From positions 92,959 to 156,958 of the forward strand of contig CADECY010000006.1 of NCBI GenBank assembly GCA_902825945.1: a stretch of 64,000 nt of DNA. Reading direction: 5' to 3'. The translations under genes and the position numbers were made by a program. Source of the stretch: an uncultured Acidobacteriota bacterium (GTDB lineage Bacteria; Acidobacteriota; Terriglobia; Bryobacterales; Bryobacteraceae). Below, one piece after another: positions 35,116-46,692 of this stretch (its first letter is position 1; every line of letters begins with the position of its first letter). Under the pieces are notes generated by a model. That model had not been told where the DNA came from. It made no database searches and saw only the letters and a list, made by a program, of their open reading frames with translations.

Positions 35116-38100
35116 TTAGAATTGAAGCCGCATCTGGACCTGGTAGAAGCGGTTCAGGGATGAGGTTTGGCTGGTGACGCGGCCGAACAGTGTCGATACG
35201 GGATTGATGTCGGGCCCACTCATCTGCGAGCGGTTCTGCAGATTGATCGCATCAGCGCGGAACTGCATCCGGATCGATTCGCCGATGCGGAACTCGCGCA
35301 GCAGGTTACCGTTCCACTGGCTGAGGCCGTCGGCGCGAAGGCCGTTGAAGAAACGGGGGAATACGCGAGTCTGGAAAGCGGCTGGCTGATTGGCTGCCAC
35401 CTTCTCGAACGGCACGTTCGTATTGAACCACTGGTCGAGCGTCTTGCCACCAGATGTCGCGTCGGCCTCGAACGAGTTGATGTCTCCCTTGTAGAACAGG
35501 TTGCCCCAGCCCAGCAGCGGTCCCGACTGGAACTCGTAGGTGGCCGCCGTTTGCCACCCGCCGAGCAGGTGATTGAGGATTCCGCTTGTCAGGAAGCGGC
35601 GGCCTTTGCCGAAGGGGAATTCGTATATCGCCGTGAACGTCATGCGGTGCGGACGGGCACTGTCGCTGGTCCACCATGTTTCGGGACCACGCTCGAATTC
35701 GTTGTCGATGAACGTCTTGTTCTCCTGGAGCATCCTCGTGTAGGAGGCGTTCAGGTTGAAGCCGCGAGCGAATCGGCGCTGGACGCTCAATTCCATCGCG
35801 TGGGTGCGAGCCTTACCTGACGCGACATTCGTATTCGTGAGTCCGTTCATGTGCGGGAAGGGCCGCAGCAGCCGGTTCTTGGCAATCGTCGGTGAGGTGA
35901 ACTGGCCGAGCGTCGTCATATGTTGATACAGGACCGGATCCGACGTGCGAATCGATTCGAAGTTCGAAATGTGGAACGGATTCGGGACCTGACTGTTCAT
36001 GTCCGTCGCGATCGCGTTGTTCCGGACGTTGGTCTTGTTCCAGTAGCGATCGGGAAGAAAATCGTCGCGGACGCCGAGGCCGATGCGGTCCGACCACTGG
36101 CCCCAGTAGGAGGCTTCGATGAGCAGGTTTGCCGAGAGCTCGCGTTGAACGCCCAACCGCCAGCGCATCACGCGCGGATGCGGCCGGTCGAACGGCGTGT
36201 AGCCGAATCCTTGCCCGACACGGGCCATCGATCCGAGAGCGGCCTGGAGCGGAAGATCGAAGCGCGCTCCGCCGGCCGATGGGCGCACCGGGAACGGATC
36301 AGTCAGCGGCGAAACACCCGCTTGCGGATTTCCGGCGAGCCACGTTTGACCGAAGTCGTTCGTGAGTATCGTATTCGTCGGACGCGAGAATCCTGATTGG
36401 TCGGCCACCTGGTTCATCACGTTCAGAGTGTCGAAGAAGGTTCCAAAACCACCTCGGACCACCGTCTTCTGCGTCATCTGGTACGCCGCGGAAAGACGCG
36501 GCAGGTACATCATCTCGTTGCGCCACAGCTTGCGGTCCACGCCATTCCGGCCCGCATACACCGAACCGCCCCGGACCACGAACTGGCTGGCGGGCAGTTC
36601 GGGCAGCGGATTGCGCGCATAGGCGGCTTGCGCCGCTGCGCTGATCGGCAGCTCGAGGTTTGGATCGAAGTAGCTGAGTGCGCGATTGTAACGCTCCGTG
36701 GGTCCCTGTTCGTACTCGAACCGCATGCCGAGCGTCATCGTGAGTTTGCGCGTCGCACGCCACGTGTCTTGCACATACCAGCCGTAATAGGGATTCATCA
36801 TCGCGTAGGTGTCGTTCGTGTCGGTGCCCATGCCGCTCGGCATGCCGAGCAGGAACGATGCCCAACTCAGTCCGAGTCCTCCAGCGGGATTGAATCCGTC
36901 TTCATCGCGGCGCACGAAGGTGTTGCCGAAGGTGAAGTTACCGGAGGTGAGCCCGCCGGCCTGGATCTGGGTGGCGTAGTGCTGCCGCATGTCGGCGCCA
37001 GCGCGGAAGCTGTGATTACCGCGGATGTGCGAGATGTTGTACTTGATCGCCTGTTGCCGTCCCTGCGGGCCGGGATCCACCTGGACCCCGAGCACCATGT
37101 CACCGCTCCACGCCGTCATGCCCGGCCAAACCGCCCGCGGAAGCACACAGCTTCCGCCGCACTTGGCGTCCATGTAGGCAGGCAGTCCCACGTCGGAGGG
37201 CTTGTACTTGCGGGTGCCGAGCCGCTGATTTTGTGTGAGGAAGCGCGTCGCGTCCACCGAGACGTTCATGACCGTGCTCGGATTCAGTGTGAACGTCCAA
37301 TCCGCCGCGCCGCTCAGAGTCGGCCGCTTCTCGTCCCACTCCATCAGGCCCTTCTCGACTTCGTACGTGTAGTCCTGAGCGTCCTCGATGAAGCTATTGG
37401 TGAGAAAGCGGAAGAAGAAGCGATGCCGGTCAGTGGCCTGATAGTCGGCGCGGCCATTCCATGAGCCGTAGTCGACATTGTTCGGCATGCCCGTGGCGAG
37501 GTAGTTGTTGAAGGGCTCCGTGCGCGGGTTCGCGGGATCGTTGTTGGCGATCGGCATCCGCTTGTTGTAGAAGTCGTACATCGGATTGCGGAACCGTGCG
37601 CTCGGGATGATGTTGCCCGCGAACGGAGTACGGATCACGTGTCCCGCGCGCGCCGGGTCAGGCCGAGTGGTCAGTGGATCATAAACCTGGTAGCGAACCG
37701 CGTCCACCGGAAGCAGCGCCGAGAAATCGCCGGTGCGCATCGCGTTGGTGGGAACAGTGTAGTTGATTTCGCTCGGGCGGGCCGCCTGTTTGTTCCGCAG
37801 GATCGAGTACCCGAGGAAGAAGAATACCTTGTTCCGGCCGTCCACCACCTTCGGAATGTAGAGTGGACCGCTGATCGTGCCATGGCCATTATTCGTGTGT
37901 CCGGCCGGAATCATCGGCGAATTGGCGAGCGCGTCGGCCCGCGCAATATCGCCGGCGGTGCGCGCGGCCGAGATGTTGCGGTAGAAGTTCTGCTTCACGA
38001 AGAACGATGCCGCGTTCCACCGCGAGTTGATGTATTGATACGTGGCCGAACCGTGCAACTGATTCGCGCCGGACTTGGTGGACATCGACACGTTCAGGCC

Positions 38101-38790
38101 CGTCGAGTGTCCGAACGAAGCGTCGAAGTTCGAAGTCTCGATCCGGAACTCACTGATGATGTCGGGGCTCGGCATGAACGACGTGCGCCGGAAGGTTCCG
38201 TTCGTAGATGCGCCGTCGATCGACCATTCGTTGCCGCCCACGCCGCCGGGCATGTTGTAAGCGGATCCGCCGCCCACCTGGCCTTGCACCAGGAACTGCG
38301 TCGTCCCGGGGACCTGCACGCCGGGCGCCATCCGCGCAAGCATGCTGACGTTGTTGCCGAGCACCGGCAGGTCCATCACTTCACGATTCGTAACCGCTCG
38401 CCCCGTGGCGACGGTGGAGGTGTCGAGCATCGGCGCTTCCGCGCTGATTGTGACGGACTCGGCTGTCGCGCCCACTTCCATCTGGAGATGGATCGCCAGC
38501 GTCTCACTGAGCGCGAGGGTGATGCCGGACCGCACCAGCTTCTTGAAGCCCTGCATCTCGGCGGTCACGCTGTAGGCGCCGGGAATCAACAGTGGAGCCT
38601 CGTAATATCCGGCTCCGTTGGTGACGAGTTTGGTGCTCGTGCCGGTGCCGGTGTTGGTCACCACGATGTTGGCGCCGGCGATCAGCGCGCCGCTCGAATC
38701 GGTAACCGTTCCGGAAACGGTGCCGCGCGTGTCCTGGGCGACGCTGGCGATTTGCGCCACTAGCGCAAGGAGAACAAGACGTTGTCTCAT
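35116..38790 (-). CDS. TonB-dependent receptor with N-terminal carboxypeptidase-regulatory domain (Oar-like)
   Basis: 1224 residues. Signal peptide MRQRLVLLALVAQIASVAQ; a carboxypeptidase-regulatory-like domain at about 20-105 (TRGTVSGTVTDSSGALIAGA); plug domain with MLDTSTVATGRAVTNREVMD and a Gly-rich GGVGGNEWSIDGAST; then a large outer-membrane beta-barrel with many aromatic strands, ending FYQVQMRLQF with the C-terminal Phe needed for barrel assembly. It imports a large substrate across the outer membrane using TonB-ExbBD energy; the ligand is unknown. The start at 38790 is set by the signal peptide, a Shine-Dalgarno-like AGAGAGG and the TACAAT upstream. Confidence 0.92.
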   Translation of the reverse strand: MRQRLVLLALVAQIASVAQDTRGTVSGTVTDSSGALIAGANIVVTNTGTGTSTKLVTNGAGYYEAPLLIPGAYSVTAEMQGFKKLVRSGITLALSETLAIHLQMEVGATAESVTISAEAPMLDTSTVATGRAVTNREVMDLPVLGNNVSMLARMAPGVQVPGTTQFLVQGQVGGGSAYNMPGGVGGNEWSIDGASTNGTFRRTSFMPSPDIISEFRIETSNFDASFGHSTGLNVSMSTKSGANQLHGSATYQYINSRWNAASFFVKQNFYRNISAARTAGDIARADALANSPMIPAGHTNNGHGTISGPLYIPKVVDGRNKVFFFLGYSILRNKQAARPSEINYTVPTNAMRTGDFSALLPVDAVRYQVYDPLTTRPDPARAGHVIRTPFAGNIIPSARFRNPMYDFYNKRMPIANNDPANPRTEPFNNYLATGMPNNVDYGSWNGRADYQATDRHRFFFRFLTNSFIEDAQDYTYEVEKGLMEWDEKRPTLSGAADWTFTLNPSTVMNVSVDATRFLTQNQRLGTRKYKPSDVGLPAYMDAKCGGSCVLPRAVWPGMTAWSGDMVLGVQVDPGPQGRQQAIKYNISHIRGNHSFRAGADMRQHYATQIQAGGLTSGNFTFGNTFVRRDEDGFNPAGGLGLSWASFLLGMPSGMGTDTNDTYAMMNPYYGWYVQDTWRATRKLTMTLGMRFEYEQGPTERYNRALSYFDPNLELPISAAAQAAYARNPLPELPASQFVVRGGSVYAGRNGVDRKLWRNEMMYLPRLSAAYQMTQKTVVRGGFGTFFDTLNVMNQVADQSGFSRPTNTILTNDFGQTWLAGNPQAGVSPLTDPFPVRPSAGGARFDLPLQAALGSMARVGQGFGYTPFDRPHPRVMRWRLGVQRELSANLLIEASYWGQWSDRIGLGVRDDFLPDRYWNKTNVRNNAIATDMNSQVPNPFHISNFESIRTSDPVLYQHMTTLGQFTSPTIAKNRLLRPFPHMNGLTNTNVASGKARTHAMELSVQRRFARGFNLNASYTRMLQENKTFIDNEFERGPETWWTSDSARPHRMTFTAIYEFPFGKGRRFLTSGILNHLLGGWQTAATYEFQSGPLLGWGNLFYKGDINSFEADATSGGKTLDQWFNTNVPFEKVAANQPAAFQTRVFPRFFNGLRADGLSQWNGNLLREFRIGESIRMQFRADAINLQNRSQMSGPDINPVSTLFGRVTSQTSSLNRFYQVQMRLQF

Positions 38791-38827
38791 GACTGACCTC
38801 TCTTGGGATTGCCCCCTGACTTCAGTG

Positions 38828-38833
38828 ATTGTA
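38828..38833 (-). promoter_or_regulatory. -10-like TACAAT upstream of the TonB-dependent receptor
   Basis: TACAAT on the minus strand in the 135-base divergent gap between the receptor gene and glnS. It leaves a leader of about 30 bases with an AGAGAGG ribosome site, unlike the near-leaderless genes nearby. A GTGACG lies 19 bases further upstream as a weak -35 candidate. Confidence 0.4.
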
Positions 38834-38925
38834 CTGCGTTTTGCCGCCACGCCGTCACCGTGGCAAAGACTCAGGAGCCTCGGCCGTTGGCTCGGCCACG
38901 CGGAACTAGCTATCCTGAAAGGTTC

Positions 38926-40611
<1,686 letters not shown>

Positions 40612-40617
40612 GGCACC

Positions 40618-40644
40618 GGACCTCGGCTGAAACAGGCGAGGTCC
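40618..40644 (+). terminator. Hairpin after glnS
   Basis: GGACCTCG and CGAGGTCC form a perfect eight-pair stem with an 11-base loop, beginning 7 bases after the glnS stop. No U tract follows, so Rho-independent function is uncertain. Confidence 0.5.
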
Positions 40645-40661
40645 ATCATGTTTCAAGCTGC

Positions 40662-40667
40662 TAGAAT
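40662..40667 (+). promoter_or_regulatory. -10-like TAGAAT
   Basis: TAGAAT with 12 bases before the ATG at 40680, right after the glnS hairpin. It marks a new transcript with a leader of only a few bases. Confidence 0.45.
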
Positions 40668-40679
40668 CGAACCAGCGCG

Positions 40680-41786
40680 ATGAATCCCGAAGATCCCGTA
40701 TCTTCCGTCATGACCGCCGTCCGGTCGTCGCTCGACCAGGCACGGTCGCAGGCGCGCGATCAGCTGGCGGCGGCCTGGCAACTCCACATCACGCGTGTCG
40801 AGGACGAGCTGAAGTCGCGCTGGGGAGCGCACCTCGAAACGCTGCTGAACGAGCGCTTCGGCGAACTGACGCACCGTCTCACGGCGGACCTCGAGGAATC
40901 ATTCAAGCAGCGCATGAAGGACGAGGTCGAAGCTGCCCGCGCCGAGGAGCGCCGTTCCGCGATCCGGGCCGTGAGCGAGCATCTCAATGCCGCCGCGCGC
41001 CGGCTGCGCACCGTCGAACGCCAGGACGACTGGACCTCGACCTTGACGGAGGCGGCTCTCGGATTCTGTGATCGCGCCACCGTGTTCTCGATTCAGGGCG
41101 CGAATTTGCGGCTCGAGCACTGCTCGCAACCGGTGGGCTCCTGGGAGGCTCCGCTCGCGGATGCGCCGGCGATTCAGCAGGCGATCGAATCGCTCGAGCC
41201 GATGGTGGCAGCCTATTCTCCGAGCCAGATCTCGCCTTCGCTGGCGAGCGTGCTCGGACAGGTGGCGCCGCGGCTCTACGTGTTTCCGGTGACGAGCCAG
41301 GGCAAGGCCGTGGGTGCGCTCACGGCGGAAGGCGAAGCCGCCAGTATCGATCCCAACGCCCTCGAACTGCTGGCCTCGATCGCGTCGTCGGTCTACGAGA
41401 TCCGGTCGATCGAGAGCCGTCAGCAGGGCGCCGCCGGGCTGATTCACATCGAAGCCGGGCGCCAGGGGCCGGCCGCACCGAGCGTACAATGGAGCACGAT
41501 CTCGCCGGAAGAGCAGGATCGCCACCTGCGGGCACAGCGCTTCGCTCGCGTGCAGATCGCCGAGATCCGCCTCTACAAGTCGCAGTCCGTCAAGGACGGG
41601 CGGGCCGCCAGGAACCTCTATGGCGCGTTGAAGGACGACATCGATCGCGGCCGCCAACTCTACCGGCAACAGTTCCTCGAGCCCGCCAACGGCATGCCCG
41701 ACTACCTGCACGCGGAACTGGTGAAGACGCTGGCTAATGAAGACGCGGAGCTTTTGGGTGACGCTTATCCGGGCCCACTGGCTTAG
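40680..41786 (+). CDS. Coiled-coil/GAF-like hypothetical protein
   Basis: 368 residues, soluble. The first 125 residues are helical and heptad-rich (RSSLDQARSQARDQLAAAWQ through LRTVERQDDW), a probable coiled coil. Residues 130-245 look like a GAF-type ligand or sensor fold (TEAALGFCDRATVFSIQGAN, LYVFPVTSQGKAVGALTAEG, NALELLASIASSVYEI). The C-terminal 100 residues are helical with AQRFARVQIAEIRLYKSQSV. Acidobacterial genomes carry such proteins without known role; a sensory or scaffold function is a guess. Its last 50 bases overlap the start of the lytic transglycosylase gene, so the two are co-expressed. Confidence 0.7.
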   Translation: MNPEDPVSSVMTAVRSSLDQARSQARDQLAAAWQLHITRVEDELKSRWGAHLETLLNERFGELTHRLTADLEESFKQRMKDEVEAARAEERRSAIRAVSEHLNAAARRLRTVERQDDWTSTLTEAALGFCDRATVFSIQGANLRLEHCSQPVGSWEAPLADAPAIQQAIESLEPMVAAYSPSQISPSLASVLGQVAPRLYVFPVTSQGKAVGALTAEGEAASIDPNALELLASIASSVYEIRSIESRQQGAAGLIHIEAGRQGPAAPSVQWSTISPEEQDRHLRAQRFARVQIAEIRLYKSQSVKDGRAARNLYGALKDDIDRGRQLYRQQFLEPANGMPDYLHAELVKTLANEDAELLGDAYPGPLA

Positions 41787-44034
41787 TCTCGCGCTCTCGC
41801 CGCTTGCCGTGCTCCCGCTGACGGGAGCCGACCCACTCGATGTGCCATCGCACACCTATCGCAAGTCGAACACACCGGCCGCTCGCGCGGCACTCGAGGC
41901 GCACGCCGCTCGCGCCGGAGCCCTGGCGCGGCTCGCTCTCGGAGCGGCCGATCTCGGGCATGGACGGATTTCGGAAGGCACGTATAACCTCGAAGCCGCG
42001 CGCGCCGGCTTGCCGAAAATCGCCGATCACGCTGACTTCGCCATTGCCGAATCGCTGATCGAACAGAAGCGCGAGAAAGAAGCTCTACCGCGCCTGGAAC
42101 GGGTGATCAACGCGGTGCCCGTTTCGCCTCATCGTCCGCGGGCGCTGGTACGTGCGGGTGAGATCCTGCTTGCGGCGGGCGACGCGCGGCGCGCGGTGGA
42201 ACTGATGAAGCCGCACGTCAAATGGATCCCGATTCCGAAAGGCGTTCTCCTCTACGGAACCGCTCTCGAGGCTGCCGGGCAGCTTCCGCCGGCGGTGATC
42301 CAACTACAACGTGTCTACTACGAGCATCCCAAGTCGGAGGAGGCCTCGAAGGCGGAGGCGATCCTGCGGCGCATCAAGGCACGGTTGGGCGATTCCTACC
42401 CGCCTTCGATGGGACGCACCATGCTCTGGCGCGCCCAGAAGTTGATGGAGAGCGGTGACGCCCGCTTGGCGATCGAGGAGTTGACTGCCATGGAGCCGCA
42501 CCTCGCCGGCGCGGAGAGGGAGTTGGCCCGTATTCGCGTGGGCGTGGCGCGCTATCATGCGCGCGACTACCGGGGCGCCATCCAGCATCTCGAGGCGGCC
42601 GCCTCCAGCGCCGCTGATGCCGATGGTGAGCGGATCTACTACTGGCTCAGCGCCGCCCGCCGGATCGATTCCGACGCCGGGGTCAACGCCGCCCTGGCCG
42701 AATTCGAGCGGCGGCGGCCAAGGTCGGCCTGGCGCGCGCAAGCGCTGATCGATCTGGCCAATCGCGCGCTGGTCAACAACCAGATCGACGCCTATGAGCC
42801 TCTGTACCGGACCTGCGCGGCCAGCGCGCCGGGAAATGAAAAGGGCGCCTATTGCAGCTTCCGCGTCGCGTGGGCCCACTATCTGCGGCGGCGCGAGGGC
42901 GCCGAGCGCCTATTGCGCGAGCATGTCGAGAAATTCCCCGGGTCCGACGATGTGGCTGGCGCCATGTACTTCCTCGGAAGACTCGCGGAAGAAAAAGAAG
43001 ACTTTGCCTCGGCGAGAGCCTACTACGAGGCGATCGATCGCACATTCCCGAACTACTACTACGCGACGATGTCCAGGGAGCGGTTGGCCGCGCCGTTCGT
43101 CCGCGGGGCGATCGCGAACTCGTCCGCCGTGGCCGATCTGAACCTCGTTCCTCCGGGCCCGCCGCCGGACTTCGAAACTGACGAGCCAACGCGGCTCCGG
43201 CTCGAACGCGCACGAATTCTCGATCAGGCCGGCCTCGAGGATTGGGCCGAGACCGAACTCCGCTTCGCCGCGCGCGAGGACTCCAAGCCGCACACCATCG
43301 CCATCGAACTCGCCTCTATCATGGCGCAGCAAGGGCGCCACGAGCAGGGACTGCGCTATGTGAAATCGCTTTCTAGTGGCTATCTCGGCTGGGCTTTCGA
43401 CAAGGCCCCGAAGACGTTCTGGCAAGCCGCATTTCCGCTGCCTTATCAGGATTCGCTCGATCGCTACTCGATCGAGCGCGATCTCGATCCGCATCTGGTC
43501 GCGGGCCTGATCCGGCAGGAGTCCGAATTCGATCCGAAAGTCGTGTCCCGCGCGAACGCGATCGGGCTCACACAAATCCTGCCGCTGACCGGGCGCGACC
43601 TGAGCCGGCGGATCGGAGTTCGTAATTTCACTACCTCGATGCTGACGCAGCCCGACTACAACATGCGCCTCGGCACCTATTATCTGCGGATGCTGCTCGA
43701 CAGCCTGCAAAGAAACTGGGTCGCGGTTCTTGCTGCCTACAATGCCGGAAAGTCGCGCGCGGACATGTGGCTCCGGTGGGGCGACTTTCGCGAACCAGCC
43801 GAGTTCGTCGAATCGATTCCGTTCCACGAGACCCGCAATTACGTCCAGATCGTGCTGCGGAACGCCGACATGTACAAGCGGCTCTACGGCGATCGCAAGA
43901 TCACGGCGACGCCCGCTCCGCCGCTGCCCGCCGGACCGAAGCCAGTGGCGGCGCGGCGCCCGGTTTCCTCGCGCACGGGTACGGCCGCGAGGCCGCAGGC
44001 TTCCAGGCCTCAGGCGAAGAAGCAAGCGCGTTAG
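41737..44034 (+). CDS. TPR-containing soluble lytic transglycosylase (Slt70-like)
   Basis: 765 residues. An export segment near the N-terminus (SLALSPLAVLPLTGA) is followed by a long helical superhelix of TPR-like repeats (about 45-560), then the lysozyme-like SLT domain: RQESEFDP with catalytic Glu595, SRANAIGLTQILP, NMRLGTYYLRMLL, VLAAYNAGKSRA and FHETRNYVQIVLRN. It cleaves peptidoglycan glycan strands in the periplasm to 1,6-anhydro products. The C-terminal tail is Pro/Ala/Arg-rich (SRPQAKKQAR) and overlaps the start of the broken kinase sequence. The start at 41737 lies within the previous gene; an ATG with the export segment supports it. Confidence 0.88.
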   Translation: MKTRSFWVTLIRAHWLSLALSPLAVLPLTGADPLDVPSHTYRKSNTPAARAALEAHAARAGALARLALGAADLGHGRISEGTYNLEAARAGLPKIADHADFAIAESLIEQKREKEALPRLERVINAVPVSPHRPRALVRAGEILLAAGDARRAVELMKPHVKWIPIPKGVLLYGTALEAAGQLPPAVIQLQRVYYEHPKSEEASKAEAILRRIKARLGDSYPPSMGRTMLWRAQKLMESGDARLAIEELTAMEPHLAGAERELARIRVGVARYHARDYRGAIQHLEAAASSAADADGERIYYWLSAARRIDSDAGVNAALAEFERRRPRSAWRAQALIDLANRALVNNQIDAYEPLYRTCAASAPGNEKGAYCSFRVAWAHYLRRREGAERLLREHVEKFPGSDDVAGAMYFLGRLAEEKEDFASARAYYEAIDRTFPNYYYATMSRERLAAPFVRGAIANSSAVADLNLVPPGPPPDFETDEPTRLRLERARILDQAGLEDWAETELRFAAREDSKPHTIAIELASIMAQQGRHEQGLRYVKSLSSGYLGWAFDKAPKTFWQAAFPLPYQDSLDRYSIERDLDPHLVAGLIRQESEFDPKVVSRANAIGLTQILPLTGRDLSRRIGVRNFTTSMLTQPDYNMRLGTYYLRMLLDSLQRNWVAVLAAYNAGKSRADMWLRWGDFREPAEFVESIPFHETRNYVQIVLRNADMYKRLYGDRKITATPAPPLPAGPKPVAARRPVSSRTGTAARPQASRPQAKKQAR

Positions 44035-46650
44035 TCCTCGAGAAACTCGGCCAAGGCGGCATGGGCGTGGTCTACAAAGCCCGCGACACCCATCTCGACC
44101 GCTTCGCCGCGCTGAAGGTTCTGCCGCCGGAGCGAGTCGCCGATCCGGAGCGGCGGAGACGGTTCGTTCAGGAGGCGAAAGCCGCGTCGGCGCTCAATCA
44201 TCCCAATATCGTGGTCATCCACGATATCGCCAGCGATCGCGGCATCGACTACATCGCGATGGAGTACATCGACGGCAAGCCGCTCGATCAACTGATTCCG
44301 CGAAACGGGATGCGGCTGAACGAAGCACTGCGGATCGCGATTCCCGTCGCGGACGCGCTGGCCAAGGCTCATGCGGCCGGAATCACACACCGCGACTTGA
44401 AGCCATCGAACATCATGGTGGATCGCGAAGGGCGCGCGAAGCTGCTCGATTTCGGGCTCGCCAAGCTGACCGGCCAGCGCGGGACCGGCGCGGACGATTC
44501 GACGCTGACGGACGACGGGAAGGACACCGGGAAGGGAACGATCCTCGGGACCGTCGCCTGTCGCCGGAGCAAGCCGAAGGCAAGGAGATCGACTCGCGTT
44601 CCGATCTCTTCTCGTTCGGAACGCTGCTCTACGAGATGGTGACCGGACACCGCGCGTTCCAGGGCGATACGCCGGTTTCGACGTTGGCCGCCGTGATCCA
44701 CAAGGAGTCGGCACCGCTTGCTTCCGTATCGCCGCTGACGCCACGGGAACTCGAACGGATCGTGAGCCGATGCTTGCGCAAGGATCGAGAGCGAAGGTTC
44801 CAGGGAGCCTCCGATGTGCGGGTGGCGTTGGAGGAGTTGCGGGAGGAATCGGAGTCCGGGAAACTCGCGGCTCCGGCCGTTCCGGTGGTCGCGCGTCCGA
44901 GGTGGGTGATTCCGCTTTGGCCGGTGTTGCGCTTTTGGCGGCGGCGGGATTCTGGACGGGCTCGCGGATTCAGAAGCAGGATGAGCCAGAACCCGTATTG
45001 ACGCAGTTGACTCCCAACTCAGGAATCACCTCTCATCCGGCGATCTCCGCCGATGGCAAGCTCGCCGCGTTCGCATCCGACCGGGCGGGCGAAGGACACA
45101 TGGACATTTGGGTCCAACAGACCGCTGGCGGCTCGCCCGTGCGGTTGACCAAGTTGCCGGGCGCGGAGTGGGCGCCCTCCTTCTCGCCGGATGGAACCAC
45201 GGTTTACTACGTTGCTGCGGATGGTATCTATTCGGCGCCGGCCCTGGGCGGAGAGTCAAGGCTCGTGCATGGGGGAGCGGCAACCGCGGTCCGCGCGTCA
45301 CCGGACGGCCGTTGGCTTGACTTCATTCAAGCTGGCGTTGTCGGCGTCGAACGGCCTTTGCTTCTACGTCGCACCTTCTGGCGGACAGCCCAGACGAATT
45401 GGGCAGGCCCTGAGGCAGGCCCTTCCTCTCGGCTGGACTCCGGATGGAAAGTTCGTCCTCGCGTATGGGTCGAAAGCGGTGACCACCTCACAGCAAGAGG
45501 AATCTAGCCTCTATGCGGTCCCCGCAGACGGCGGCGCGGAGGTTCCGTCTCCAATCCAGAGGGGGAGGCGTTGGCAGTTGGAGCCTCGGCTTCGATCGCC
45601 ACTGACCGATTGTTCCTGTCTCGCCGGGGAGAGATCCACGAGTTCCGGCTCGAGCCCAGCGGGCTCAGAGTGTCCGGGCGGCCGCGCAGACTCGTGTCGT
45701 TTCCCGGCTCTTACGTGCGGTTCGCCGTCAACGCGACCGGGTCAATGTTCGCTGTCACTTCGGCCTCCGCCTCGATGGACATGTGGACCCTTCCGATTCA
45801 TCAGGGAACAGGAACCATGTTGGACTCGCCGCGGCGCCTCACCAACGATGAGGCGAGCGAGTGGAGCCCGTCGGTGTCCGCGGATGGGCGGCTCTTGGTC
45901 TACACATCGGACCGAAACGGGAACCAGGATATCTGGCTGCGCGATTTGGCGACGGGTAAGGAAACTCAACTCACGGCGACACAGGATAACGAGCAACGGG
46001 CACGAATCTCACCCGACGGCCGCAGGATCCTTTACGAGATCAAGCCAAGCTCGGTGATTCTCGGTACCATGGCGGTCCGGGATGTGACCGGTGGTGAACC
46101 AAGGCAGGTGTGCGAATCCTGCGCGAGACCCGGATGGGCTCCTGACTCCGATGTGGTGACCTATTATTCGGGTGATCCGGTCCGGTTCTTCTCCCTGCGC
46201 CTGTCGACGGGTGCTCGCGGCGAACTGGTGTCGTACCCGAAAGTCAGTGTGCAGAGCATGGAGTTTTCCCCGGATGGGAAGTGGCTGTCGTTCCACCTCC
46301 CGCGCGGGCCGGGACGCTCACAAGTCGTGATCGCTCCGGTCCGCGACGGCAAGGCGGGTCCGGAGGCGGAGTGGATTTTCATGGGAGACGACTCGGCGAA
46401 TAGGATCATGCCCGTGTGGTCGCGGGACGGGGGGCGCCTCTACTGGATGGAGCGCCCAACCATTCAGACACAGCGGGTGGATCCAACGACGAAGCGCCCG
46501 ATCGGGCGCCAGGAAAAGGCATTCGAGGCTCCGGCGGGATTTGAGCTCGGACCCGGGAACTCCATCGGCACGGCCGTCACCGCGTCCGAGATCTTCGTGA
46601 CTCTCCAACAGACGAAGGGTAACCTTTGGAAGCTCGAGCGGCCGCAGTGA
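44031..46650 (+). pseudogene. Ser/Thr kinase with WD40/TolB-type propeller, broken by four frameshifts and 5'-truncated
   Basis: Homology begins abruptly at VLEKLGQGGMGVVYKARD, with no start codon of its own, inside the lytic transglycosylase tail. Kinase motifs are visible (HRDLKPSNIM, LLDFGLAKL). Frame changes occur near 44560 (inside the expected GTVAYMSPEQ, about four bases lost), 44935 (in the membrane helix), 45350 and 45565 (next to a G5 run). After each, family sequence resumes: SPEQAEGKEIDSRSD, VALLAAAGFWTGSRI, FYVAPSGGQPRRI, then a clean propeller part to 46650 with SPSVSADGRLLVYTSDRNGN. The last frame (45571-46650) is open, but it is only the propeller end. Nothing functional is expected from the kinase. 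Confidence 0.85.
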
Positions 46651-46692
46651 CCGTCTGTTTCGGAAAGCTTGGAAACGCGGTAATCTCATTTC

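Noticed and set aside
45571..46650. Stand-alone TolB-like propeller protein
   Set aside because: It has no signal peptide or ribosome site and continues the broken kinase-propeller gene, whose earlier blades lie in other frames just upstream.
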